Position numbers and translations under genes: made by a program. From Calditrichota bacterium (GTDB lineage Bacteria > Electryoneota > RPQS01), in assembly GCA_020637445.1 (NCBI GenBank), contig JACJVZ010000001.1:806001-870000 (forward strand): 64,000 bases of DNA, in the 5' to 3' direction. The first letter of the stretch is position 1. Every line of letters begins with the position of its first letter. The notes below the pieces were generated by a model. The model did no database searches and had not been told where the DNA came from. It saw only the letters and a list, made by a program, of their open reading frames with translations. This document shows positions 1 to 7,709 of the stretch, in pieces.

Positions 1-2
1 AC

Positions 3-188
3 GGAGGCGTGCTGTTTAGCTCAGGTCTAATTGCGGGTGAAGCACTCGTCGGGATTGCACTCGCTCTCTTTGCGACAGTCGGCTTTTCCCTTGAAGCCTT
101 CGGCGGGATACTCGGAACAATGGAACTTCCGATAACCATCATTGCATACGGCATTCTGCTTTTCGCGCTGTGGCGCTCCGTGAAGTAA
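3..188 (+). CDS. OPT-family oligopeptide/metal transporter, C-terminal fragment
   Basis: An open frame enters from the left edge and ends at TAA 186-188, giving the last 61 residues of a membrane protein. It contains the segment SSGLIAGEALVGIALAL, which resembles the conserved C-terminal motif of OPT (oligopeptide / iron-siderophore) transporters, followed by two hydrophobic stretches and a short basic tail (WRSVK). The start and most of the protein lie outside the window, so substrate cannot be judged. It converges on the minus-strand ABC ATPase genes, from which a palindromic terminator separates it. The family call rests on a short motif and is moderately sure. Confidence 0.7.
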   Translation, partial: GGVLFSSGLIAGEALVGIALALFATVGFSLEAFGGILGTMELPITIIAYGILLFALWRSVK

Positions 189-210
189 TTTCAAGCTGGA
201 GCAAAATTGA

Positions 211-238
211 ACGGCTCGTCATATGACGAGCCGTTTTC
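211..238. terminator. Bidirectional intrinsic terminator
   Basis: A perfect 24-nt palindrome (211-234, ACGGCTCGTCAT and its complement) is followed by TTTT on the plus side. It sits between convergent genes: the OPT fragment ends at 188 and the ATPase gene ends at 241. An A-rich run upstream allows it to work in both directions. Confidence 0.8.
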
Positions 239-240
239 AT

Positions 241-924
241 TTAAGCGGAACCTGCAAGCGACAATAGATCATTTGATTCGAGAAACTCCGTGGAACCCCC
301 TCTCCACTTTAGTTGTCCCTGCCTAAGGATATGCACATTTCCGGGAGCTGTTTCGATCAATTCAAGGTCATGTGTAACCACGATACAGCATGACCCGTCT
401 TGGCACGTTTCACGCAGCCAGTCTGCCAATACCGTGGCATTCCGTTCGTCCAATCCAAGCGTCGGCTCATCGAGTACGATCACCTCGCGGCTCCGCGCGC
501 ATTGCAGGGCCGTGGCTACGACACGCCGTTGGGCAAACGATAGGGAAGTTGGAGGAATATCCGAAAGAGACTCGATATCAATTGAGAATCTCGAAACTAA
601 ATCTTTAGCGAAGAGTCGCAATTCAGGGTCTTTCAGACTGTCAAACTCTTCTCTTATAGAGTCAAATAAGAACAGTAGTTCCGGGAATTGCAGGACCAGC
701 GACGGGTAGAAATCACTCCCGAATTCGATACTTCCTGCCGTTGGCTGAAGAATCCTCCCAACTAAATGCGCCAGTGTGCTCTTGCCGCTTCCCGATTCTC
801 CAACAAGATAGAGCAGCTCACCTGAGCGAAATTCGCAATTGACGTTTCGCAATACCGGGACGTCCGGCAAATATTGAAAGTCCAAATTGCGAATACGGAT
901 CAGCGGTAGGTTCCCATCATTCAT
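241..924 (-). CDS. ECF-type ABC transporter ATPase, A' subunit with degenerate signature motif
   Basis: A 227-residue ABC ATPase of the energy-coupling-factor type, which powers vitamin or metal uptake in complex with EcfT and a substrate-binding S protein. Visible motifs are Walker A GESGSGKST (42-50), a Q-loop in LQFPE (Q79), Walker B VIVLDE (148-153), D-loop LGLDE and switch His185 in VVTHD. The ABC signature, normally LSGGQ, reads LSFAQ (128-132). The ATG overlaps the stop of the upstream ATPase gene by 4 bp, so the two are translationally coupled and probably form a heterodimer. No T or S component is nearby. The protein could equally be described as a CbiO-like ATPase. Confidence 0.85.
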   Translation of the reverse strand: MNDGNLPLIRIRNLDFQYLPDVPVLRNVNCEFRSGELLYLVGESGSGKSTLAHLVGRILQPTAGSIEFGSDFYPSLVLQFPELLFLFDSIREEFDSLKDPELRLFAKDLVSRFSIDIESLSDIPPTSLSFAQRRVVATALQCARSREVIVLDEPTLGLDERNATVLADWLRETCQDGSCCIVVTHDLELIETAPGNVHILRQGQLKWRGGSTEFLESNDLLSLAGSA

Positions 925-1544
925 GGCTGACCGTACGGCAAAAGTACGCCGTCCTTTAGTACAAAAGCCTTCATGTCCGCCGGAAGTTCAGAGGGACGAC
1001 TGACCGCCCAAATTGTCGCTGACTTCACAGAACCAAAAAAAAACGCGCGAAACTCGCGGCGGGATTTGCCGTCCAAATATGAATCCACTTCATCCAGCAG
1101 CAAGAGTTCAGGAGCACGGGCAAGTGAAGCGGCCAGTACGACTTTCTGCTGTTGACCGCCGGAGAGTGCATGCGGTGCCCGATCAGCAAGTTCACTAAGG
1201 TCAAAGCGCGCGAGGATATCGTTCGCCTGAGTGTTGAGGTTGACATTGCTCGTGCCGTTAAGTTTCAGCGTGTACTCGACTTCTTCGCGAACGGTCCCAC
1301 AAACGAGTTGTTGTCTGGGAACTTGAAACAAAAAGGCCGGATTGGATTTTCCTGTGTAGTCGACTGTGCCCGAACGCGGTTTCAACAACCCGGCTGCGAC
1401 TCGCAGCAAAGTGGTCTTTCCGGCTCCGTTGCTGCTGACAACCGCAATCCGCTCGCCCTGTTCTACCGTTAGCGAAACAGAGCGCAAAACATCCGGTTTC
1501 GCACCATAACCCGCGCGGATACGGTCAAGAACGAGGAGCGACAC
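921..1544 (-). CDS. ECF-type ABC transporter ATPase, A subunit with altered Walker A and H-loop
   Basis: About 207 residues from a GTG at 1544 (an upstream in-frame start at 1601 would extend further into waaA). The ABC signature LSGGQ (127-131), Q74 and Walker B LLLLDE (E152) are intact. The first Walker A glycine is serine (SSNGAGKTT, 37-45). Where the switch histidine of VTHD is expected the sequence reads VSRP, with Arg183. The defects complement those of the partner gene downstream: this subunit keeps the good signature and the partner keeps the good Walker A and H-loop. The gene overlaps the end of waaA by about 20 bp in the same operon. Confidence 0.8.
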   Translation of the reverse strand: MSLLVLDRIRAGYGAKPDVLRSVSLTVEQGERIAVVSSNGAGKTTLLRVAAGLLKPRSGTVDYTGKSNPAFLFQVPRQQLVCGTVREEVEYTLKLNGTSNVNLNTQANDILARFDLSELADRAPHALSGGQQQKVVLAASLARAPELLLLDEVDSYLDGKSRREFRAFFFGSVKSATIWAVSRPSELPADMKAFVLKDGVLLPYGQP

Positions 1545-2796
1545 GGTCAGCCAACACGAAGTCAAGAATCTTGTCAACAGTCCCCGAACGATGTCGCACA
1601 AAGTTCTTTACGGAGGAATCATCCGGTTTGTCCAGCAGGTCAATGGCCCCAGATGCCAAGTCGTCCGGAGCCTCAACAACTCGCAAGAGGTGCTCGTCGC
1701 GCGCGTCCTGCGCTTCACGCGACACGTCGATGCTAGGTCCGCATATCACCTTCAGACCATGTGCCATCGGTTCTAATACGCTATGCACACCGCGGCCAAA
1801 ACCGCCTCCGACATAAGCGAGTTTTCCGTAGCGGTAGAGGTCCGCAAGGACACCCTTTTCATTGACAATCAACACGTCTGCCTCGCAGCAGTTGCCGCGG
1901 ATCTCACTGTGGGACAAACCGCACTCTTCCGCGCGAGTTTGAATTCTCTGAAGCGCCGCATCCGACGGATCATGCGGTACGACCAACATTTGCAGGGACG
2001 GATGTTGTTTGCGAATGTTGTTTAGACTTGAAAGCAATATCTCTTCGTCACGTTCATGCGTGCTGCCGCAGACGACAAAAGCTCTGTTTCGAAGGCCCGT
2101 GTCAAGCTCCGGAAAAGGAGCACGCCCCATTTGCGCCCGCCACCAAACGCGGTCGAATCTTGAATCACCGACTGCATCGACGAAGCACTCAGATCCTACA
2201 ATATGCCGGGCACGCTGCGCGTCCGTTTCAGACACAGTGAGGATACCTTTCAATTTGGAGTAGATGGATCTGTGTATTCCACGGAGTAGTGGCCATGACT
2301 TAAGTGAACCCTCGTGAAAGTTCCCGTTGATAAGCCAAACAGATACTCCGAGATTTCCGGATTGCCAAACGAGATTTGGCCAAACGTCGTGCTTGCTGAT
2401 CATCACGGCTTCCGGTCTAAGCGCCTGCAAGAATTCCCTGACCGCACGCCGGGAGTCAAACGGGCTGTAGTCGGCGAAAGAAAACTCGTTTTCTCCAAGC
2501 ACGGTAAGCGCTGACGGCGAAAAGAACGTGACACACGGCAGATAGCCGCGTGCCCGGCAGGCCGCGGCGAGCGGCTTCACACCTTCGAGTTCTCCCGCTG
2601 ACGCACAATGAAAAAGCACGACTCGTGCATCAGGATTCCGCAGTCTGAATTCTCGTACATGACCTTGCAACAAATGCCGCCCGCGCAGACCTTCCCGCAG
2701 TTTGGGCGAGAATACCGCGGCAACATGCGCTCCAACCGAGAGCACGGGATAGCCAATCCCGTTGTACAGCAGACTTGTCAGAGAGTAATTACTCAT
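1525..2796 (-). CDS. waaA: 3-deoxy-D-manno-octulosonic acid (Kdo) transferase
   Basis: A GT30-family enzyme that transfers Kdo from CMP-Kdo to lipid A precursor at the inner membrane, the first step of LPS core assembly. The N-terminus has a short hydrophobic anchor (TSLLYNGIGYPVLSVGAHVAA). Family features include HCASAGELEG near residue 60, SKHDVWPNL, a VCGSTHERDEE loop and a C-terminal GGGFGRGVHSVLEPMAHG donor-binding motif. The start is taken at ATG 2796, which overlaps the waaF stop by 8 bp (ATGAGTAA). An in-frame start 14 codons earlier lies deeper in waaF. The length of 423 residues is normal for the family. Its presence shows that the organism builds LPS. Confidence 0.93.
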   Translation of the reverse strand: MSNYSLTSLLYNGIGYPVLSVGAHVAAVFSPKLREGLRGRHLLQGHVREFRLRNPDARVVLFHCASAGELEGVKPLAAACRARGYLPCVTFFSPSALTVLGENEFSFADYSPFDSRRAVREFLQALRPEAVMISKHDVWPNLVWQSGNLGVSVWLINGNFHEGSLKSWPLLRGIHRSIYSKLKGILTVSETDAQRARHIVGSECFVDAVGDSRFDRVWWRAQMGRAPFPELDTGLRNRAFVVCGSTHERDEEILLSSLNNIRKQHPSLQMLVVPHDPSDAALQRIQTRAEECGLSHSEIRGNCCEADVLIVNEKGVLADLYRYGKLAYVGGGFGRGVHSVLEPMAHGLKVICGPSIDVSREAQDARDEHLLRVVEAPDDLASGAIDLLDKPDDSSVKNFVRHRSGTVDKILDFVLADRVAPRS

Positions 2797-3778
2797 GGTC
2801 GTGCCGGCTGGAAACTTCTCGTAAGGCTTGCATGACATTATCTGGTGTGGTCAGCCGCATGCAGTTGTGGTGGTGCAACGGACATTTGTCTGCCCCGAAG
2901 GCCGAACAGGGCCGACAAGCGAGCTGTTGCTGCAATACAATCGAGCGGCCACGAAATGGAAAGAACCCAAATTCTTCGACGGTCGGGCCGAACAACGCGA
3001 CCGTGCGTGCGCCGACGCCCGTCGCAAGGTGCATGAGCCCCGAATCATGGCAAACAACAGCAGCCGAGCTCTTCATCAATGCACCGATGTGCGCAAGAGG
3101 AGCATCAATCCACACTTCGCCATCACCGGCAATTTCCCGGCACACCTCCGCTTCTGATTGTACACCACACACAACCAATGTAAATCCAGACTCTTTAATC
3201 GATTCTGCCAGCGTTTTCCAATTTTCCTTGGGCCATTTCTTCGTTGCGTGCTTGGCGCCGGGGCAGAGGATAACGAGATTTTTTCTCGTAGTGTCAGGGT
3301 CGGTGTCGATGTTAACCAATTCCAGACCGAGTCCGTCGTCTTTTGCGCCGAACGTATCTACCGAATCGACGTACCTAAGCGGTACAGGAAGTACTTTTTT
3401 GTAATAGTTCTTTTTGAAACGAATAAGCAGCCAGCGCCTGAATCGATAACGTGAGGCTTTTGACCACAGGAGCGGAAAACAAAATGTGCGCAAGAAAGCA
3501 CTGCGCAAACTGTTCTGCAAATCAACAATAATCTCGTACCGTCGAGAAAGCAAACGGCGCAGCCTAAGCAGGCCGCGCCATCCTTCATTTTTGTTGAAGA
3601 CTATGATTTGGTCGATTCCGGGAAGGAGCTTGGCAGCTTCCTCAAACTGGCTCGCAACCAAGAAGTCGATTCTTGCCTCTGGAAACCTGTTACGGAGTGC
3701 GCGCATCGTCGGCGCACAAAGAAGAACGTCTCCCAAAGAAGACAGGCGAATGACAAGAATGCTGCCCGAATCGGACAA
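2789..3778 (-). CDS. waaF: Glycosyltransferase family 9, LPS heptosyltransferase
   Basis: A 329-residue GT9 protein that adds ADP-heptose to the LPS inner core. The N-terminus ILVIRLSSLGDVLLCAPTMRALR is the classic GT9 start. The C-terminal half has LCPGAKHATKKWP, HDSGLMHLATGVGARTVALFGPT and a late CRPC...CPLHHHNC cysteine pattern often seen in heptosyltransferases. The start codon is TTG (3778), only 2 nt after the upstream stop, so expression probably depends on translational coupling. Heptosyltransferase I versus II cannot be fixed from sequence alone. It sits directly before waaA, as expected for an LPS core operon. Confidence 0.87.
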   Translation of the reverse strand: MSDSGSILVIRLSSLGDVLLCAPTMRALRNRFPEARIDFLVASQFEEAAKLLPGIDQIIVFNKNEGWRGLLRLRRLLSRRYEIIVDLQNSLRSAFLRTFCFPLLWSKASRYRFRRWLLIRFKKNYYKKVLPVPLRYVDSVDTFGAKDDGLGLELVNIDTDPDTTRKNLVILCPGAKHATKKWPKENWKTLAESIKESGFTLVVCGVQSEAEVCREIAGDGEVWIDAPLAHIGALMKSSAAVVCHDSGLMHLATGVGARTVALFGPTVEEFGFFPFRGRSIVLQQQLACRPCSAFGADKCPLHHHNCMRLTTPDNVMQALREVSSRHDHE

Positions 3779-3780
3779 GG

Positions 3781-4773
3781 TTAGTTCAGGGTCTTAATCC
3801 TGTCCTTGAGGGAGCCTTCGGCCGCAAGGGAATAATTTGGTTTGCTCCCGCTTACACGAACGCTGCCCATCAACTCCGCTTTTCCCTTGTCGTCGAGCTT
3901 GCTGCCGTCGCCATCCACAAGCATGGCATACGCGAGAGCATAGGCCGTCGCACAATCTTTCGCCATCGCCACCATACCACCGTCCGGTAAATCTCCGGTT
4001 CGTGGATCAACAACCAGTCTGTATCCGTTCGCATCGCGAGCTTCCGCAGGCAAATACGCAAGCCCTCCTTGGCCCATGGAAACGCACGCCCAAGCGCTGT
4101 CGCCGGGCTGGCCGGAACTTAGCATCACCTCGACATTTTGCTGGTTCATGGGCATGCCGACGACTCGAACGGCGTATGGGGTTCTTATTTCAAATGCATT
4201 GAAACCCATCTGGTTCAGCTTCTCCGCGGCGCGGTCAATCGCCCAGGCGTCGGCATACCCTCGTGCGTCAAACCGCATCATGGGTTTGGAGAGTAGAATC
4301 GCCTTGCCGGCGACGAACATTCCACCAGTCTTAATCAAAGAAAGAGCGCTGTCAAGATCTGCCTGAGAAGGTTTCACGGGTTTGCCGCTCGCCAGCCATG
4401 CGTCAAGCAGTGGTCCGTAACGTAGATCAAATGCCTCCCCCGTCATGTCGTTGAGTTGCAGTGCGCGCATCAGCATCGCATAGACAGTTGTATCGACAGG
4501 GACGGATTCTTTGCCTGCACCGCCAGCGATCTTTTCAAGCTGGTTCTCCGGGCCGGGCGCGACCGTGGTCTTTTCGTAAGCGCCAAGCATGGAAAAAGCT
4601 GCATCGAACGCGGGTTTTAGGTTTTCAGGTTTCGCATCCTTCATGAAGATTGACACAGTTACGGGCACTCCGAAAACTGTGCGTGTTTCACTTGGGAAAT
4701 TCTCTTCGGCCTTCTTGCAGCCGACAGCCAAGATTAAGGCGGCGAAAAGGGAAATGGTTACGAAATGGCGCAT
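3781..4773 (-). CDS. ApbE-like lipoprotein lacking the metal ligands of FMN transferases
   Basis: A 330-residue lipoprotein with signal peptide and lipobox LAVGC (Cys19). The fold signature is that of ApbE / Ftp FAD:protein FMN transferases: RTVFGVPVTV near 31, FDLRYGPLLDAW (115-126), FDARGYADAWAID (168-180) and YRLVVDPRTG (251-260). Active ApbE proteins carry an Asp and a Thr in a segment like ADALATAL that bind Mg2+. Here the aligned segment is AYALAYAM, with Tyr278 and Tyr282 in those positions. The FAD-binding GG-AKG turn is also altered (RGYADA). I infer an ApbE-derived protein without transferase activity, possibly a flavin-binding or structural lipoprotein. It lies between smpB and waaF in one operon. 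Confidence 0.75.
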   Translation of the reverse strand: MRHFVTISLFAALILAVGCKKAEENFPSETRTVFGVPVTVSIFMKDAKPENLKPAFDAAFSMLGAYEKTTVAPGPENQLEKIAGGAGKESVPVDTTVYAMLMRALQLNDMTGEAFDLRYGPLLDAWLASGKPVKPSQADLDSALSLIKTGGMFVAGKAILLSKPMMRFDARGYADAWAIDRAAEKLNQMGFNAFEIRTPYAVRVVGMPMNQQNVEVMLSSGQPGDSAWACVSMGQGGLAYLPAEARDANGYRLVVDPRTGDLPDGGMVAMAKDCATAYALAYAMLVDGDGSKLDDKGKAELMGSVRVSGSKPNYSLAAEGSLKDRIKTLN

Positions 4774-4805
4774 GGCGGCACTCTATCTAAGTGAATTGAA
4801 TGTTA

Positions 4806-5276
4806 TTAGTACTTCCGGCGATTCTTGATTTCTCTGTCAAGCTCACGTTTCGCTTGTTGCTCTTCTTTTGTAACGCGTTTGTCGTACTCGCGTTTTCCCT
4901 GAACAACGGCCAGCTCAACTTTGAGATATTGCCCCTTGAAGTAAACTTGAAGAGGAACCAAGGTGTAGCCTTTTTCCAGAACTTGCCGCTGAATCTTCCG
5001 AATTTCACTGCGGTTCAAAAGCAATTTGCGCACGCGGCGCTCGTCGACTTCAGTGTATCCGCGGTTCCGGTAGGCGCTGATGCCCATGGAATAGAGGAGG
5101 ACTTCGCCTTCATGTACGCGCGCAAAGGCATCACGAAGATTGACATGTCCCTCTCGGACGGACTTGACCTCCGTTCCGAGAAGTGAAATGCCTGCTTCAT
5201 AAGTCTGGATGACATGGTAGTCATGCCGGGCTTTGCGATTTTGCGCGACAACCTTCACGGTTTCGTTGGCCTCCAT
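4806..5276 (-). CDS. smpB: SsrA-binding protein SmpB
   Basis: A 156-residue partner of tmRNA in trans-translation that rescues stalled ribosomes. The sequence matches the family throughout: RKARHDYHVIQTYEAGI, LLGTEVKSVREGHVNL, LLYSMGISAYRNRGY, KLLLNRSEI, and a basic C-terminal tail ending KRELDREIKNRRKY that enters the decoding site. Length is typical. It is the first gene of the minus-strand operon that continues into the ApbE-like lipoprotein and LPS genes. I looked for the tmRNA gene next to it and did not find one in this window. Confidence 0.96.
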   Translation of the reverse strand: MEANETVKVVAQNRKARHDYHVIQTYEAGISLLGTEVKSVREGHVNLRDAFARVHEGEVLLYSMGISAYRNRGYTEVDERRVRKLLLNRSEIRKIQRQVLEKGYTLVPLQVYFKGQYLKVELAVVQGKREYDKRVTKEEQQAKRELDREIKNRRKY

Positions 5277-5284
5277 GACCCGCT

Positions 5285-5313
5285 AAAGTAACAAAAAATC
5301 AGAGGAAAGGCAA
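5285..5313 (-). promoter_or_regulatory. Candidate promoter of smpB operon, near-leaderless
   Basis: On the minus strand TTGCCT (5313-5308), 17 nt, then TACTTT (5290-5285). A start 7 nt downstream would fall at about 5278, only 0-2 nt before the smpB ATG at 5276. Weak match, based on spacing and hexamers only. Confidence 0.4.
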
Positions 5314-5333
5314 GAGTCCAACCGCGAACTGGC

Positions 5334-5362
5334 TTGACAAATCGGCCCGAAATGCTTATAAT
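5334..5362 (+). promoter_or_regulatory. Consensus sigma-70 promoter of tRNA-Leu
   Basis: TTGACA (5334-5339), exactly 17 nt, TATAAT (5357-5362): a perfect housekeeping promoter. It is followed by TTCGGTTCC and then the tRNA 13 nt after the -10 box. The same TCGG-TT element follows the other tRNA promoters in the window. Confidence 0.9.
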
Positions 5363-5374
5363 TTCGGTTCCTCC

Positions 5375-5461
5375 GCAGGAGTGGTGGAATTGGTAGACTC
5401 GCTAGTTTCAGGTACTAGTGTCCTTCGGGACGTGCGGGTTCGAGTCCCGCCTCCTGCACCA
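5375..5461 (+). tRNA. tRNA-Leu(CAG)
   Basis: Class II tRNA with acceptor GCAGGAG/CTCCTGC, anticodon stem CTAGT/ACTAG with loop TTCAGGT (anticodon CAG), a long variable arm GTCCTTCGGGAC and T-arm GTTCGAGTC. CCA is encoded (5459-5461). Confidence 0.95.
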
Positions 5462-5462
5462 G

Positions 5463-5478
5463 CCAGCGTGGACGCTGG
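5463..5478 (+). repeat. tRNA 3'-trailer hairpin, copy 1
   Basis: CCAGCG-TGGA-CGCTGG forms a perfect 6-bp stem with a tetraloop 1 nt after the encoded CCA of tRNA-Leu. A near-identical hairpin follows the encoded CCA of tRNA-Val at 41315-41330. It could guide 3'-end processing or be a short dispersed repeat. Confidence 0.6.
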
Positions 5479-5561
5479 ATCCGTTGCGCTTCGCAGAGGA
5501 GTGAGTTGTGATACGCGCTTCCGATGCAGCCAGTTGTCCGTGATATGCGCCTCAGCACTCA

Positions 5562-5596
5562 GGGGCCACCTGCCGGGGTGGCCTCTTTTGTTTTTG
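5562..5596 (+). terminator. Intrinsic terminator after tRNA-Leu
   Basis: GGCCACC (5564-5570) pairs with GGTGGCC (5577-5583) across a 6-nt loop, followed by TCTTTTGTTTTT. The next tRNA begins 15 nt later and has no recognisable promoter of its own, so some read-through seems likely. Confidence 0.75.
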
Positions 5597-5610
5597 TAAA
5601 TTCTAAATTT

Positions 5611-5684
<74 letters not shown>

Positions 5685-5820
5685 CAACTAGCCATCGAGA
5701 ATACTTGACCCAGCGCGCTTCGTGGGGGCCGGGCACCTGTGGTTAGGGTTCCAAAGAGGTCAAAAGTTAGATTTTTCTTTGATGTTACCTTAGTTTATCT
5801 GAGCAAATTCTCTAAAATGC

Positions 5821-5850
5821 AAAAAGACAGCCATTTAGGCTGTCTTTTTA
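5821..5850. terminator. Bidirectional terminator between convergent tRNAs
   Basis: AAAAAGACAGCC, loop ATTTA, GGCTGTCTTTTT: a perfect stem with A-tract and T-tract. It serves tRNA-Arg on plus and tRNA-Thr on minus. The stretch 5685-5820 before it holds nothing I recognise. Confidence 0.88.
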
Positions 5851-5856
5851 TCGCGG

Positions 5857-5929
5857 AGCCGCTGAACGGACTCGAACCGTTGACCTGCTGATTACGAATC
5901 AGCTGCTCTACCAGCTGAGCTACAGCGGC
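5857..5929 (-). tRNA. tRNA-Thr(CGT)
   Basis: On the minus strand the acceptor is GCCGCTG/CAGCGGC, D-stem GCTC, anticodon stem GCTGA/TCAGC with loop TTCGTAA (anticodon CGT), and T-arm GTTCGAGTC. Discriminator T; CCA is not encoded. Confidence 0.94.
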
Positions 5930-5950
5930 TTGCGTTTTTAAGGAAACCGA

Positions 5951-5979
5951 ACTATACTAATTCCAAAGGTTTTTGTCAA
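5951..5979 (-). promoter_or_regulatory. Sigma-70 promoter of tRNA-Thr
   Basis: Minus strand TTGACA (5979-5974), 17 nt, TATAGT (5956-5951), then TCGGTTTCC. Near-perfect consensus driving tRNA-Thr. The plus-strand glycosylase gene starts at 5989, so the region is compactly divergent. Confidence 0.88.
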
Positions 5980-5988
5980 GCTGTTGTA

Positions 5989-6567
5989 ATGACCCTTCCG
6001 GCAGAATTTTTTGCCCGTCCGACGCTGGAAATCGCCCCTGATTTGGTTGGGTGCCTGATCGAGTACAGATCATGCCTCGTGCGAATCGTTGAAGTTGAGG
6101 CATATACCGATGACGAGGCATCGCACGGATTTCGCAGAACGCCGCGATCGGCGATTATGCATGACTCATTCGGCCATGTTTACGTCTACCGCAGCTATGG
6201 GGTTCATTTCTGCCTGAACTTCACGACAGACAAACGAATGAGCGGAGCTGTGCTGATCAGAGCAGCGGAAGCTATCAAAGGGATAGGAGCGATGCGGCGG
6301 AGAAGAGGGGACGTGAAACTTGCGGACCTCTGCCGCGGGCCGGGAAACTTGACGCTTGCTCTGGGGATTGACCTGTCGCTGAATGAAAGCAGAGTCGGCG
6401 AGAAGCTGATAGTCCATGACGGGCGAGCAACTGCTGTCAAAAGCTCAACACGCATCGGACTCAGCAAAGCGAAAGATCACCAGTGGCGCTTCTTTGATCC
6501 TGACAGCAATTGTGTAAGCGGAACGAAAGCGCTAAACAATTCGGCGAAATTGCTACTTAACCGGTAG
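5989..6567 (+). CDS. mpg: 3-methyladenine DNA glycosylase, AAG/MPG family
   Basis: A 192-residue monofunctional base-excision glycosylase that removes alkylated purines such as 3-methyladenine and hypoxanthine. Family motifs: LVGCLIEYR, VEVEAYTDDEASHG with the catalytic Glu, the intercalating-loop segment FGHVYVYRSYGVHFCLNF and LCRGPGNLTLALGID. Length is right for bacterial members. The ATG at 5989 lies just upstream of the conserved ARPTLEIAPDLVG start. Its 3' end overlaps the convergent radical SAM gene by 15 bp, and no terminator is visible between them. Confidence 0.92.
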   Translation: MTLPAEFFARPTLEIAPDLVGCLIEYRSCLVRIVEVEAYTDDEASHGFRRTPRSAIMHDSFGHVYVYRSYGVHFCLNFTTDKRMSGAVLIRAAEAIKGIGAMRRRRGDVKLADLCRGPGNLTLALGIDLSLNESRVGEKLIVHDGRATAVKSSTRIGLSKAKDHQWRFFDPDSNCVSGTKALNNSAKLLLNR

Positions 6568-7662
6568 CTCAAACAAATCCGAGTAATCCGGTTTCTTTGG
6601 CATATTTTCCGGCGGAACCGGGGGAATTTCGGGCGGCGCCATCGCTTCCAGTTCGTCCAGCGGAATGTAGTAACTCTTTAGCCCTTCCGTACAGTTCCGG
6701 CACATCTCTTCGACTCTCCCGTGCCGGATTAGCTGCGTTCTGAACTTATCGTATTTCTCGCCGTGCCAGATATCTTTGAAGTCCTGCTTGAGCACATTTC
6801 CCATCAGGAAGTCTTCGTTTTTGTCAAAGCAGCAGGGGACGACGTTGCCGTTCCAGTCGATCATCGTAGAGAACCAGAGCCGTTTGCAAGATTGGTAACG
6901 TCGCTTGGTTTCCCATCTTTGTCCCTGTCGTTCGTATCTGCGCAGCTCTTCCAAATCCGGCAGGTACTGTGCAGCTTGTTCCTCCGAATAAACTTGCGCC
7001 GTTTTGATCTCGACCGTGTCCGCGCCCCATTCTTTTGCTTTTGCACGCAGGTAGGGAATCTCATGTTGGTTGTGTTTCATCGGAAGCCACTGCATGATCA
7101 TCTTCGGCGACTTGCTGCCGCGGGCGTCACGCTGCTTTCGAAATTCCTTCATGTTCTCTACTACGACTTCAAGCTCGCCGCCGACGCGGTAAATTTTGTA
7201 GCTGTCAGGAGTGAGACCGTCGATTGAGAAGACAAGCTCCGAAAGTCCCGCATCCAGCAACCGTGGAATCAGATTGCGCCGGTGCAACAGCGTTCCGTTT
7301 GTCGAGACCATTGTATAGATGCCGCGTTTGTTCGCTTCTGCAATCATCTCGGGCAACTTGTCGTTAATCGTTGGCTCACCCTGATTCCAAAGCGCGACGA
7401 CCTTTACATACCGACCCACATTATCGAGAATCTTCTTGAAGTTCTCAATGGACATCACTCCGAGGTCACGAGTCAATTCGCGCGCACCGATCGGGCACAA
7501 CGGACACTGCAAATTGCAGCGGCTGATGGGTTCGATCATAATGCTGATCGGATAGCCCCAAACGAGAGGTCGTTTGAATACGTGCGACAGCGCATAGCTG
7601 CTCGAAAGAGCAGCGAGGTTAACGATAAAATCAGGCCGAAGTGAAAGTCCGCGTGGAATCAT
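6553..7662 (-). CDS. Radical SAM/SPASM domain protein
   Basis: About 369 residues from ATG 7662; an earlier in-frame start at 7731 would overlap the divergent MscS gene. The radical SAM cluster motif is CNLQCPLC (CxxxCxxC), followed by VVALWNQGEPTIND and STNGTLLHR. The C-terminal SPASM/twitch region has CKRLWFSTMIDWNGNVVPCC and MCRNC, which would hold one or two auxiliary 4Fe-4S clusters. The tail is proline-rich (PPEIPPVPPENMPKKP). Such enzymes often modify peptides or small metabolites. No substrate peptide or partner is adjacent, so the function is open. Confidence 0.88.
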   Translation of the reverse strand: MIPRGLSLRPDFIVNLAALSSSYALSHVFKRPLVWGYPISIMIEPISRCNLQCPLCPIGARELTRDLGVMSIENFKKILDNVGRYVKVVALWNQGEPTINDKLPEMIAEANKRGIYTMVSTNGTLLHRRNLIPRLLDAGLSELVFSIDGLTPDSYKIYRVGGELEVVVENMKEFRKQRDARGSKSPKMIMQWLPMKHNQHEIPYLRAKAKEWGADTVEIKTAQVYSEEQAAQYLPDLEELRRYERQGQRWETKRRYQSCKRLWFSTMIDWNGNVVPCCFDKNEDFLMGNVLKQDFKDIWHGEKYDKFRTQLIRHGRVEEMCRNCTEGLKSYYIPLDELEAMAPPEIPPVPPENMPKKPDYSDLFELPVK

Positions 7663-7709
7663 TAGTCCTTCTACTGTTGATGAGGACAATCTAAAAGGTT
7701 TTCTAATAC

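Noticed and set aside
5277..5374. tmRNA gene next to smpB
   Set aside because: No alanyl-like tRNA half or tag-coding segment seen in the flanks of smpB.
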